Shown: positions 51,117-58,743 of the stretch, piece after piece
Layout of the letters: each line of letters starts with the position of its first letter
Position numbering within the stretch: position 1 is the first letter of the stretch
Assembly: GCA_966211765.1 (NCBI GenBank)
Contig: CBIHOV010000039.1
Span: forward strand, 16,986 to 80,985
Reading direction: 5' to 3'
Length of the DNA: 64,000 bases
Source of the DNA: Paraflavitalea sp966211765
GTDB taxonomy: Bacteria; Bacteroidota; Bacteroidia; Chitinophagales; Chitinophagaceae
Notes under the pieces: model-generated
What the model saw: only the letters and a program-made list of their open reading frames with translations
What the model was told of the DNA's origin: nothing
Database searches by the model: none
Translations under genes and position numbers: made by a program

Positions 51117-51224
51117 TCATGCTCCTCCTTGCCGGCCCTTACCTGTCGTTCGCAGGAACTGCAGGGCTAATCCTATGAGTAAGAGCGTGTCTGCTAAAAA
51201 TAATATCGTGAGAAGCATTTTCAT
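51117..51224 (-). CDS. Possible single-span membrane microprotein
   Basis: A 35-residue ORF MKMLLTILFLADTLLLIGLA, then a short basic tail (RTTGKGRQGGA). One hydrophobic helix with a basic C-terminus is a common microprotein pattern. It lies 37 bases before the hybrid kinase start in the same direction, and a hairpin with a T-run is just upstream. It may act on the kinase, or be only a chance frame. Confidence 0.35.
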   Translation of the reverse strand: MKMLLTILFLADTLLLIGLALQFLRTTGKGRQGGA

Positions 51225-51238
51225 GTGTAAAAAAAGAA

Positions 51239-51260
51239 GGCCCGGGTAGAAACCAGGGCC
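51239..51260 (-). terminator. Terminator-like hairpin upstream of the microprotein ORF
   Basis: On the - strand GGCCCTGG and CCCGGGCC flank TTTCTA and are followed by TTCTTTTTTT. It could end transcripts coming from the LytTR gene, or attenuate expression of the small ORF. Confidence 0.55.
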
Positions 51261-51541
51261 GTAACCAAAACTAACTGCTTATGAAAAATAGATAAAGAAC
51301 TTGTGTTTATTTGTTGTCCTTGCTGATGTAAAGTTGCATCGGAATACCCGCCTGACAAAGCCCCGGGCGATGATTGGGAAAAATCAATCGGCGAAAAAGG
51401 AAAAACGGTCGTTGGAGTGAATGTGAGCCTTTCGTAAGTGATTGTCAGGCTACTGTCGAAGGGTGGGTCGCCTTTTAGAGGCGGCTCACCCTGGTCTAAA
51501 AGTGCCTTTCTCGTTGCCTTTGTGCCTCGTTGCCTCCTGCA
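51261..51541. other. Intergenic region before the LytTR gene end
   Basis: About 280 bases with no gene apart from the dispersed repeat at 51443-51510. On the + strand a short word ATGAAAAATAG follows a TAACC-type leader at 51281. No promoter was found. Confidence 0.35.
51443..51510 (-). repeat. Dispersed palindromic repeat, family 2, copy B
   Basis: TGTCAGGCTACTGTCGAAGG is followed by GGTGGGTCGCC and GGCGGCTCACC, which pair as a hairpin, then GGTCTAAAAGTGCC. The same words in the same order occur at 22447-22517. Confidence 0.7.
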
Positions 51542-52237
51542 TTACAGGATATTCATCCGCTTATTCAGTGCGCTGCGGTAGGCATCTGCCACCGGTAAAG
51601 GTTTCCCGTTGACAATGAGCGCCCCATCCTGGATCGTCTCGATCTTGCTGATGGCTACAATATAGGAGCGGTGTACCCGCAGGAATTTGCTGGGCGGCAA
51701 TCTTTCTTCCACGGCTTTTAAAGTAGTATGGATAGCGTAGAATTTACCGGGTGTGTACAGCTTTACATAATCACCCATGGCTTCGGCATACAGGATATCC
51801 TGCAGGCTAAGCCGGCGCACAATATTAGAGTCTCGTATGAAGATGAATTCGTCCTCCGTAAACTTCACCTCCTCTTTGCCGCTATCGAGTATTTCCCGCA
51901 CTTTATCAATGGCCTGTATAAAACGGGCAGGTGTTACCGGTTTCACAATATAGTCGGCCACATTAAGTTCAAAAGCCTCTGCTGCATACTCCTTTTTGGA
52001 AGTGGTGAATACAATAACAGGTCTTTTATTGCCAAGGTTCCTGGTGAGTTCAAGACCGCTCATGCCCTGCATTTCTATGTCCAGCAGCAACAGTTCTACT
52101 GCCTGTTCCTGTAACAGGTTCCAGGCTTCCATGGCATTGCTGCATTCGCCGGTCACCGTGAGGTCCTTTACCTGGCTGGCCAATTGTTTCAGTGTCGTTC
52201 TGGCTATTTTATTATCGTCGATGATCAGGCAATTCAT
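51542..52237 (-). CDS. LytTR-family response regulator
   Basis: A 231-residue protein. The receiver (residues 1-120) has the acidic residues IIDDN, the phospho-Asp53 in LLLLDIEMQGMSGLEL, TTSKKEY and the switch Lys in DYIVKPVTPARF. The LytTR DNA-binding domain (130-231) has DILYAEAMGDYVKLYT, FYAIHTTLKAVEERLP, FLRVHRSYIVAISKIE and LPVADAYRSAL. LytTR regulators in this phylum usually pair with 7TM or histidine-kinase-type sensors. The nearest sensor is the hybrid kinase downstream. The CDF transporter gene ends upstream of it by 43 bases, so they might share a transcript. Confidence 0.94.
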   Translation of the reverse strand: MNCLIIDDNKIARTTLKQLASQVKDLTVTGECSNAMEAWNLLQEQAVELLLLDIEMQGMSGLELTRNLGNKRPVIVFTTSKKEYAAEAFELNVADYIVKPVTPARFIQAIDKVREILDSGKEEVKFTEDEFIFIRDSNIVRRLSLQDILYAEAMGDYVKLYTPGKFYAIHTTLKAVEERLPPSKFLRVHRSYIVAISKIETIQDGALIVNGKPLPVADAYRSALNKRMNIL

Positions 52238-52280
52238 ATGATAAATATAATTATTCCGAGTGAATTGCCTGCTACATAGC

Positions 52281-53234
52281 TCAACAGTTTATTAAGTGGC
52301 AAGGTGTTCCATCCGTTTCTACCTGGATCGTAGGATGCTGAACATTTTGCGCCCTGGTAATCTCCCGGGCCTTTTGCAGCAGCCGGTTGAGCCCGGGCAT
52401 ATCCACCGTTGGATTGACTACCAGGTGAAGAGAAAGAATATTTTTTTCGCCATCCATGCTCCAGCAGTGTACATCGTGTACGCCCGTTACACCCGGTAGC
52501 TTTTTGAGTTCAGCTACAATCACCTGGGCATCGACTCCTGCGGGAGCGGCCTGGAGAAAGATCTTCAAAGCGGTCATAATATTCCGGGATGCATTGTACA
52601 ATACGAACAGCGCAATACCTACCGACAGCAAAGGATCTATCCAATACCATTGCGTAAAATACATAAAGATAGCGCCTACCAATACCGCTATCCAGCCCAG
52701 CGCATCTTCCAGCAGGTGCAGCATAACTGCCCGTTGGTTCAGCGATTGCTGCTTTCCCCTGCGTAACCGCAAAATAGCCAGCCCATTGAACAGCACGCCT
52801 GCGATGGCCAGCCAGAATACCCCGGTTGTTTTTACTACTTGCATTGTAAAGAAACGGGGTATGGCCTCTGTGAGGATAACGATGGAACCAGCTATTAATA
52901 TTAAAGAGGTGAGGAAGGCTGCAAGGGTGGAGAACCGCCGCTTTCCATAACTAAAAGTATTTGTTCTTCCCTGTCCCGATTGTTTTTCCAGTAGCAGGGC
53001 AGCGCCAATAGCGATGCTGTCGCCCAGGTCGTGGATGGCATCTGAAAGAATGGCTACCGAATTGGTATACAGTCCGCCAATAAATTCTATGATGGTAAAC
53101 AGCACATTGAGCAGCAGTGCCACACGCATATTGTTCACTACCGGGTGAACGTGCAGGGAGCCACCATGATCATGCCCCTCGTGCGGGCAATGGCCATGTT
53201 CGTGCGTATGTTCTTGTTTTTCCGCGTGTTTCAT
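52281..53234 (-). CDS. Cation diffusion facilitator (zinc/cadmium/cobalt efflux)
   Basis: A 317-residue inner-membrane protein from ATG 53234, preferred because the residues before it do not fit and a CACTTTG box lies just upstream. A His-rich N-terminus (HTHEHGHCPHEGHDHGGSLH) can bind metal. Six transmembrane segments follow. The second contains SDAIHDLGDSIAIG, the metal-site pattern HxxxD/DxxxD of CDF proteins, and another site lies in WIDPLLSVGIALFVLYN. The C-terminal cytoplasmic domain (VHDVHCWSMDGEKN) is typical of dimeric CDF. It exchanges protons for divalent metals. No metal regulator is adjacent. Confidence 0.93.
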   Translation of the reverse strand: MKHAEKQEHTHEHGHCPHEGHDHGGSLHVHPVVNNMRVALLLNVLFTIIEFIGGLYTNSVAILSDAIHDLGDSIAIGAALLLEKQSGQGRTNTFSYGKRRFSTLAAFLTSLILIAGSIVILTEAIPRFFTMQVVKTTGVFWLAIAGVLFNGLAILRLRRGKQQSLNQRAVMLHLLEDALGWIAVLVGAIFMYFTQWYWIDPLLSVGIALFVLYNASRNIMTALKIFLQAAPAGVDAQVIVAELKKLPGVTGVHDVHCWSMDGEKNILSLHLVVNPTVDMPGLNRLLQKAREITRAQNVQHPTIQVETDGTPCHLINC

Positions 53235-53294
53235 ACCGCAAAGTGACAACAAAACCCCTTACGGAACAATGCAGGCATCCCGGGAAAGCTTGGA

Positions 53295-54158
53295 CTATTT
53301 GCGGTATTTCTGCCTGAATTGGACCGGCGAGAGGCCGGTTAGCTTGCTAAATAGGCGGGTAAAATAGGTATGGTCTTCATAACCCAGCAAATGTGCAATT
53401 TCTTTCACCGTATTGCCGGTGTAATAGAGCATTCGCTTGGCTTCCAGTATGATTTCCTGGTGGATCCAGTGGCTTACCGGAAAGCCGGTGGTTTCTTTGA
53501 CCACTTCATTAAGCCAGGCTGGTGATATATTGAGCGCCGCAGCATACTGCGAAGGACTTTTCATGGTTTTGAATTGCTGCTGGAGAAGGCTGCGGAACTG
53601 CCGGGTGATGATCTCTGAACGGGCATCCTTGCGTTCGCCTGCTTTTTCCGGTTCCTGGTAGGCGGCGGCAAACAGGCTGATACAGGCATCTGTGAGGGAG
53701 CGCAGCGTATGTTCGTGAAAAGCCGTATCGGTACTGCTTTCATACACATGCTGAAGGGCCAGGATGCAGGCTTTAAGCTGCGAAGTGTCGGAGAGATTGA
53801 TGCTGATGGGGTCGCGTTGCCTGATAGAGTTTTGAAATACAGCGCGGAAGGTTTCATCCATCCAGGAGACATCAAGAGATATAAACCAGGCAATGGTATT
53901 TTTTTCAGCAGCCAGCGATTGGTGCACCTGGCCAGGGAGGATACTTAGAATGGCAGCGCCCTGTACAATGATCTGTTCAAAGTCGACCATGATAGTACTG
54001 CGCCCTTTTTCCTGGAAGATCAATACATAATGTTCATCACGGTGGGCAGCATGAGCAGTAGGTTCACCGGCGTTTACATGATCCGCCCGGAGTATCTCAA
54101 CCCCGCAACTGCTTCTTTCACGCAGGGAATAAGTAGGTATGGAGACAATGGATTTCAC
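53295..54158 (-). CDS. AraC-family transcriptional regulator
   Basis: A 287-residue protein. The N-terminal half has a cupin-like ligand domain (YVLIFQEKGRSTIMVDFEQI, LSILPGQVHQSL). The C-terminal AraC double helix-turn-helix is clear: QYAAALNISPAWLNEVVKET, LEAKRMLYYTGNTVKEIAHL, GYEDHTYFTRLFSKLTGLSP. The start of the protein carries SLRERSSCGVEILR. Nothing adjacent shows its target. The HxlR gene lies just upstream in the same direction and the CDF gene downstream, both separate functions. Confidence 0.9.
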   Translation of the reverse strand: MKSIVSIPTYSLRERSSCGVEILRADHVNAGEPTAHAAHRDEHYVLIFQEKGRSTIMVDFEQIIVQGAAILSILPGQVHQSLAAEKNTIAWFISLDVSWMDETFRAVFQNSIRQRDPISINLSDTSQLKACILALQHVYESSTDTAFHEHTLRSLTDACISLFAAAYQEPEKAGERKDARSEIITRQFRSLLQQQFKTMKSPSQYAAALNISPAWLNEVVKETTGFPVSHWIHQEIILEAKRMLYYTGNTVKEIAHLLGYEDHTYFTRLFSKLTGLSPVQFRQKYRK

Positions 54159-54165
54159 AATGCAG

Positions 54166-54537
54166 CTATGCTTTTTCGGTACTCATAGCGATCTTTCTAT
54201 GTCGCAGTCCCCACACAGCCATACTATCCAGTACCAGGGTGAGGGATTTGCCCGATTTCGTAAGTTCATATTCTATACAAACGGGAATGGTATCGTATAC
54301 TGTACGTTTTACCATGCCATTCAATTCCAATTCTTTAAGCTCTTTCGATAACATACGGGCAGTAATATTGGGTATACAACGCTCCATTTCCCGGAAACGT
54401 TTCTTACCAAATAATAAAGTTCCGATAATAGGCAGTTTCCATTTGCCATTCAATACATTGAGTGTGTCGTTTACTGCCAGAATGAATTCTGATGAGCAGC
54501 TTTTAACATTTTTTAACTCTTTCTCAAATGTCGACAT
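54166..54537 (-). CDS. HxlR-family winged-helix regulator
   Basis: A 123-residue protein from ATG 54537; an ATG at 54546 is equally possible. DTLNVLNGKWKLPIIGTLLF and FGKKRFREMERCIPNITARM, followed by LSKELKELELNGMVKRTVYD, are the family core. A Cys is present at residue 13, like the redox-sensing Cys of some HxlR proteins. A 32-base near-perfect palindrome sits 24 bases upstream, between this gene and the divergent yceI gene, and is the likely operator. It probably represses itself and the yceI operon. The AraC gene follows 8 bases after the stop. Confidence 0.9.
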   Translation of the reverse strand: MSTFEKELKNVKSCSSEFILAVNDTLNVLNGKWKLPIIGTLLFGKKRFREMERCIPNITARMLSKELKELELNGMVKRTVYDTIPVCIEYELTKSGKSLTLVLDSMAVWGLRHRKIAMSTEKA

Positions 54538-54560
54538 GTTGAACATATTTAGTATATTGC

Positions 54561-54592
54561 TATACAAAAATATACCGGTATACTTTTGTATA
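54561..54592. promoter_or_regulatory. HxlR-type operator palindrome with tandem -7 boxes
   Basis: TATACAAAAATATACC at 54561 and GGTATACTTTTGTATA at 54577 form an inverted repeat with a single mismatch. A TACTTTTG word occurs three times on the + strand (54581, 54598, 54621), each matching the -7 consensus TAnnTTTG. TATTTTTG on the - strand (54565-54572) matches it too. The operator thus overlaps promoters of both divergent genes. Confidence 0.65.
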
Positions 54593-54686
54593 GTGCTTAC
54601 TTTTGTATAGTAAAGGTAAGTACTTTTGTGACGGAAATAAGAATTGAAAAAGAAAGCCTTTTTAAAAAAACAAAAACAATCACCCA

Positions 54687-55262
54687 ATGTTCAAAGCAAT
54701 TACTGCCATAACAGCAATAGCGCTGTTATCATTCACTTTACCTTTCGCCGCTACCTGGAAAGCCGACAATGTGCATTCAAGATTTGGATTCAGTGTTACC
54801 CACATGGGCATTGCTACTTTCAATGGTAGTTTCAAAGATTACAAACTGACCCTCAACAATCCCGGTGCTGATTTCACTGACGCAACCGTTGAATTGACTG
54901 CCGAAATAAAGAGCATCAATACCGACAACACAATGCGTGATGAGCACCTCCAAAGCCCCGATTTCTTTGATGCTGCTAAATATCCCCAACTCACTTTTAA
55001 GAGCACTTCCTTTAAAAAGACAGGTGCTAAAACTTACAAGGTGACTGGTGATCTTACCCTGCATGGCGTTACGAAGAAAGTAGAACTCGATGCCATTCAT
55101 GTGGGCAACGCCGTTAATCCCCAAAGCAAGAAGGATATGGCTGGTATCAAAGTAACCGGTGTTATCAAACGTTCAGATTTCGGTATCGCTACCGGCTTCC
55201 CTACAGCTGCATTAGGTGACGAAGTAACCATCACTGGTGATTTTGAATTTATTAAAGACTAA
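54687..55262 (+). CDS. YceI-family secreted lipocalin-like protein
   Basis: A 191-residue protein with a signal peptide ending near residue 21 (LSFTLPFAA). ADNVHSRFGFSVTHMGIATF, VELTAEIKSINTDNTMRDEH, QSPDFFDAAKYPQLTFKSTS and KVTGDLTLHGVTKKVELDA are the family pattern. YceI proteins are beta-barrels that bind isoprenoid quinones or fatty acids in the periplasm and are often induced by base or oxidant stress. It is the first gene of a + strand operon with a second yceI and a membrane protein, and it is divergent from hxlR behind a shared operator. Confidence 0.93.
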   Translation: MFKAITAITAIALLSFTLPFAATWKADNVHSRFGFSVTHMGIATFNGSFKDYKLTLNNPGADFTDATVELTAEIKSINTDNTMRDEHLQSPDFFDAAKYPQLTFKSTSFKKTGAKTYKVTGDLTLHGVTKKVELDAIHVGNAVNPQSKKDMAGIKVTGVIKRSDFGIATGFPTAALGDEVTITGDFEFIKD

Positions 55263-55327
55263 TCAGCAGGTAGATGAAAGGCCCTTTGGGCTTTCCATCA
55301 GGCAAGTTTAATTACAAATAAGCACGG

Positions 55328-55861
55328 ATGAAAAAAGTCGTTTTATCTTTTGCAACACTGCTGGCTCTTACAGCAGTGTTTGCCTTTACTATCGCCAGCA
55401 ATTGGGATATCAAAAAAGACTACAGTATAAAGTTCTCCGGAGAAGATGCTTCCGGCATATTCAAAACTTTTACCGGTAGTATTGTTTTTGATGAAAAGAA
55501 CCTGGCTGCCTCTAAGTTTTCTGTAAATATTGATGTTGCATCCATCAACACCGGTAATGGTATGCAGAATAAGCATGCCAAAGGTGAAGAGTGGTTTGAT
55601 GCAACTAAATACCCGCAGATCGTATTTACCTCTTCCAAAATCAGTAAGTCAGCCACTGGCTGGCAAACCACCGGTATCCTGGAAATACGTGGTGTGAAAA
55701 AAGAAGTGACCATTCCTTTTGCTTTTGTACCCAAAGGCAATGAGGCTGTATTCTCCGGCACTTTCAATGTGAACAGGAGCGATTATGGTGTTGGAAAACC
55801 CGCAACAGGAGCAGCAGCAGTGATTAAGGTTGAAGTGTACGTGCCTGTTACTAAAAAATAA
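55328..55861 (+). CDS. YceI-family secreted protein (paralogue)
   Basis: A 177-residue protein with a signal peptide (MKKVVLSFATLLALTAVFAF). KDYSIKFSGEDASGIFKTFT, GSIVFDEKNLAASKFSVNID, KGEEWFDATKYPQIVFTSSK and GILEIRGVKKEVTIPFAFVP are the YceI domain. It is a diverged paralogue of the preceding gene, 65 bases downstream, and is followed at 11 bases by a small membrane protein. The two proteins may bind different lipids or quinones. Confidence 0.9.
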   Translation: MKKVVLSFATLLALTAVFAFTIASNWDIKKDYSIKFSGEDASGIFKTFTGSIVFDEKNLAASKFSVNIDVASINTGNGMQNKHAKGEEWFDATKYPQIVFTSSKISKSATGWQTTGILEIRGVKKEVTIPFAFVPKGNEAVFSGTFNVNRSDYGVGKPATGAAAVIKVEVYVPVTKK

Positions 55862-55872
55862 AACGTACCAAC

Positions 55873-56298
55873 ATGTTTAAAAGATCATTTTTGCTAGGCA
55901 TCGTATCGGGGGTATTGGCTGGTGTAGCCGCCCTGATCTATGCACGGGTATACAATAATTCCCTTGGGGCCGATTTCTCCACCGTAGCGGCAACTTCTTC
56001 TATCCTGGCCGCATCCCTATTGGGTGGGGTACTGGCAGCAGTAGGTTACTGGCTTTTGACTAAGCTGTTAAAAAGCAAAGGCGAGATTGTATTCAACTTT
56101 CTGTTTACGATATTGACCTTTGTGAGCATTCTGGCCCCATTGGCCACCAGGCTTCCGCTGACAGTGGAAATGCCTGAATTATTTCCGGGTTTTACAGTGC
56201 CCATGCACTTTTTCCCGGCGCTGGCCTGGTTCACACTCAAGCCATTGTTCATTCAACAAACGATCAGGGATTACGATAAGCCCACCGGCGGCGCATAA
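55873..56298 (+). CDS. Small four-helix membrane protein
   Basis: A 141-residue protein with four hydrophobic segments (LGIVSGVLAGVAALIYARVY, SILAASLLGGVLAAVGYWLL, FNFLFTILTFVSILAPLATR, FFPALAWFTLKPLF). No family is recalled with certainty; the layout resembles DUF4199-like proteins. It ends the YceI operon and is probably co-regulated with it by the HxlR protein. A perfect hairpin terminator lies 22 bases after the stop. Confidence 0.7.
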   Translation: MFKRSFLLGIVSGVLAGVAALIYARVYNNSLGADFSTVAATSSILAASLLGGVLAAVGYWLLTKLLKSKGEIVFNFLFTILTFVSILAPLATRLPLTVEMPELFPGFTVPMHFFPALAWFTLKPLFIQQTIRDYDKPTGGA

Positions 56299-56319
56299 TC
56301 TTGCAATTAGTTTATACAT

Positions 56320-56354
56320 AATGAAGGCTGTCCGGCTAAAGGACAGCCTTCATT
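56320..56354 (+). terminator. Rho-independent terminator of the YceI operon
   Basis: AATGAAGGCTGTCC and GGACAGCCTTCATT form a perfect 14-base stem with a 7-base loop, followed by GTTTTATG. It lies right after the small membrane protein gene. Confidence 0.88.
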
Positions 56355-56383
56355 GTTTTATGCTTTGTAGCAGAGGTTGTGGC

Positions 56384-56430
56384 AGAGGTGACACCTTTCC
56401 CTTGCGTCGCAAACGAAAGGTGTCACCTCT
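56384..56430 (-). terminator. Long hairpin at the end of the YdeP-type gene
   Basis: AGAGGTGACACCTTTC (56384-56399) and GAAAGGTGTCACCTCT (56415-56430) are perfect 16-base complements with a 15-base loop. It touches the stop codon of the - strand gene. No T-run follows, so termination efficiency is uncertain. Confidence 0.65.
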
Positions 56431-58743
56431 CTATGGTATATGTTTCTTCACCTGTAGCACCACATGCTTGGAGGTAGGCGTATTGCTTTTATCAGCCACA
56501 CTATTGATAGGCACCAACACATTGGTTTCCGGGAAATAAGTAGCTGTACACCCCGCCGGAATAGCATAAGGCACGATGATGAATTTTCTTGCTACTCTTT
56601 CTATTCCGTCATGGTAGTTGAACAGGTCTACAATATCGCCACTGTTCAAGCCTCTTGCAGTAATATCTCCCTGGTTCATCAGTATCACCCGGCGCTCATG
56701 ATAGATACCCCGGTAGCGATCGTCCAGGCCATAAATGGTGGTGTTGAATTGATCATGGCTGCGGATGGTCATCATCAGCAGTTCTTCCTTACCCAATACA
56801 AGCAGGGCAGGCGTAGCTATATTGAACTGTGCCTTACGGCTGATCGTATCAAAACTTCCTTCGCGGTTACAATTGGGCAGATAAAACCCTCCCGGTATAC
56901 GCACCCGCTCATTGTATTGCTCAAAACCCGGAATGGTCTTTTCGATATCATCCCGTATATGATCATAATGCTGTAAGTATTTATCCCAGTTCACCGTACT
57001 CCGATTGCCCAGCGTGGCCTTGGCCAGCCGGCATACGATCACAGGTTCGCTCAGCAGGTCATCCGATACAGGTGTCAGAATGCCTTTGGAAGACTGTACC
57101 ACCCCCATGGAGTTTTCACAACTCACAAACTGGTCTTCATTGTGTAGTGTGTCTTTATCACTACGTCCCAGGCAAGGTAATATCAGGGCTTCTTCTCCGT
57201 GCACCAGGTGACTCCGGTTTAGTTTGGTAGATACGTGAACCGTCAATAAACACCTGCTCAAAGCTTCCGCAGTATACAAGGTATCAGGTGTGGCAGAGAG
57301 GAAATTACCACCCATCGCAAAAAATACCTTTCCCTGGCCGCCGTGCATGGCTTTGATAGCATGCACAACATCCCAGCCGGGCGCTTGCGGTGGAGTGAAG
57401 CCAAAGCGATCACTGATGGCTTGCAGAAAACGAGCAGAAGGTTGTTCATAGATACCCATCGTTCTGTCGCCCTGCACATTGCTATGGCCACGTACCGGGC
57501 AGGTGCCAGCTCCTTTTTTGCCAATACTGCCTTTGAGCAATAATAAATTAACGATCTCTTTGATGGTGTCTACGGCATTCTTGTGTTGCGTGAGTCCCAT
57601 GGCCCAGCAGGCAATGATCTTCTTTTTATTTTTCAGCAAGGCTGCTGTATCCTGTAATTGCTGCAGGTCAATGCCGCAGGCCTGCACCAAGGCATCCATG
57701 TTTTGCTGTTGCAGGTGCCGCTCCAGGTCTGCAAAGCCCAGCGTATTGGACTTAATAAAATCATGGTCCAGCACTGTGCCGGGTGCTTGTTCTTCGGCCT
57801 GCAGTAATAATTTCTCCAGCGCTTGCAGTAAGGCCATATCACCATTGATCTTCACTGGTAGAAATACATCGGAGAGTGGCGTACCTATGTTCAATAAGCC
57901 CTTCAGTTGCTGTGGGTTGTTGAAACCCATCAATCCTGCTTCAGGCAATGGATTGATCGATATGATGAGTGCCCCATTGGCCTTGGCTTTTTGCAGGGCC
58001 GTCAGCATCCGTGGATGATTGGTGCCGGGATTTTGTCCCAGTATCATGATCACTTCCGCTTCATAAAAGTCTTCCAGCTTCACCGATCCCTTACCAATGC
58101 CCAGCGACTCTCCAAGCGCCACCCCGCTGCTTTCATGACACATATTGCTACAATCGGGCAGGTTATTGGTGCCATAGGCGCGTACAAATAACTGGTAAAG
58201 AAAAGCTGCTTCGTTACTCGTGCGCCCGGAGGTATAGAAAACTGCTTCATCAGGCGAGGCAAGCCCATTCAATGTGGTAGCGATCTTATCAAATGCTGCT
58301 TCCCAGGTGATGGGCTGGTAATGCGTAGCTCCTTTGGGGAGATACATAGGCTGTGCAATTCGCCCCTTCCGCCCGATCTCATAATCCGTGAGCCCTGCCA
58401 GTTCCGATACAGCATGTTGAGCAAAGAATTCGGGTGTCAGTTTTTTAGCGGTTGCTTCATCTGCTACCGCTTTGGCGCCGTTCTCACAATATTCAGCGAT
58501 GCCACTTCGCTCATCATCCGGATCAGGCCAGGCGCAACTAGGGCAGTCAAAGCCCCCTTTCTGGTTCAGTTTTCCCAATGCCTTTAGACCCCTGAACAGG
58601 CCTGCTTCGCCAAAAACATGTTGCAAGGCGTGTAATACAGCAGGAGTACCTGCGGCACTTGTTTTCACAGTACCCAGCTTCAACCCCGTAAAGATTGTCG
58701 GATTCTCCGCTCCTGGTATTGCTGATGTTTCGTTTTTATCCAT
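56431..58743 (-). CDS. YdeP/FdhF-like molybdopterin oxidoreductase
   Basis: A 770-residue cytoplasmic protein. It is the YdeP type of the formate dehydrogenase alpha-subunit family: QPITWEAAFDKIATTLNGL, YTSGRTSNEAAFLYQLFVRA, PDCSNMCHESSGVALGESLG with Cys202 as candidate molybdenum ligand, VIMILGQNPGTNHPRMLTAL, ACWAMGLTQHKNAVDTI, GHSNVQGDRTMGI and, near the C-terminus, SHDQFNTTIYGLDDRYRG in the dinucleotide-binding domain. The N-terminus (FDCPSCAWPDPD) is typical; it does not form the usual 4Fe-4S motif. The FdhD gene lies upstream and overlaps by 8 bases, and FdhD loads sulfur onto such enzymes. The true substrate is not known for this family (acid resistance has been suggested for E. coli YdeP). 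Confidence 0.92.
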   Translation of the reverse strand: MDKNETSAIPGAENPTIFTGLKLGTVKTSAAGTPAVLHALQHVFGEAGLFRGLKALGKLNQKGGFDCPSCAWPDPDDERSGIAEYCENGAKAVADEATAKKLTPEFFAQHAVSELAGLTDYEIGRKGRIAQPMYLPKGATHYQPITWEAAFDKIATTLNGLASPDEAVFYTSGRTSNEAAFLYQLFVRAYGTNNLPDCSNMCHESSGVALGESLGIGKGSVKLEDFYEAEVIMILGQNPGTNHPRMLTALQKAKANGALIISINPLPEAGLMGFNNPQQLKGLLNIGTPLSDVFLPVKINGDMALLQALEKLLLQAEEQAPGTVLDHDFIKSNTLGFADLERHLQQQNMDALVQACGIDLQQLQDTAALLKNKKKIIACWAMGLTQHKNAVDTIKEIVNLLLLKGSIGKKGAGTCPVRGHSNVQGDRTMGIYEQPSARFLQAISDRFGFTPPQAPGWDVVHAIKAMHGGQGKVFFAMGGNFLSATPDTLYTAEALSRCLLTVHVSTKLNRSHLVHGEEALILPCLGRSDKDTLHNEDQFVSCENSMGVVQSSKGILTPVSDDLLSEPVIVCRLAKATLGNRSTVNWDKYLQHYDHIRDDIEKTIPGFEQYNERVRIPGGFYLPNCNREGSFDTISRKAQFNIATPALLVLGKEELLMMTIRSHDQFNTTIYGLDDRYRGIYHERRVILMNQGDITARGLNSGDIVDLFNYHDGIERVARKFIIVPYAIPAGCTATYFPETNVLVPINSVADKSNTPTSKHVVLQVKKHIP

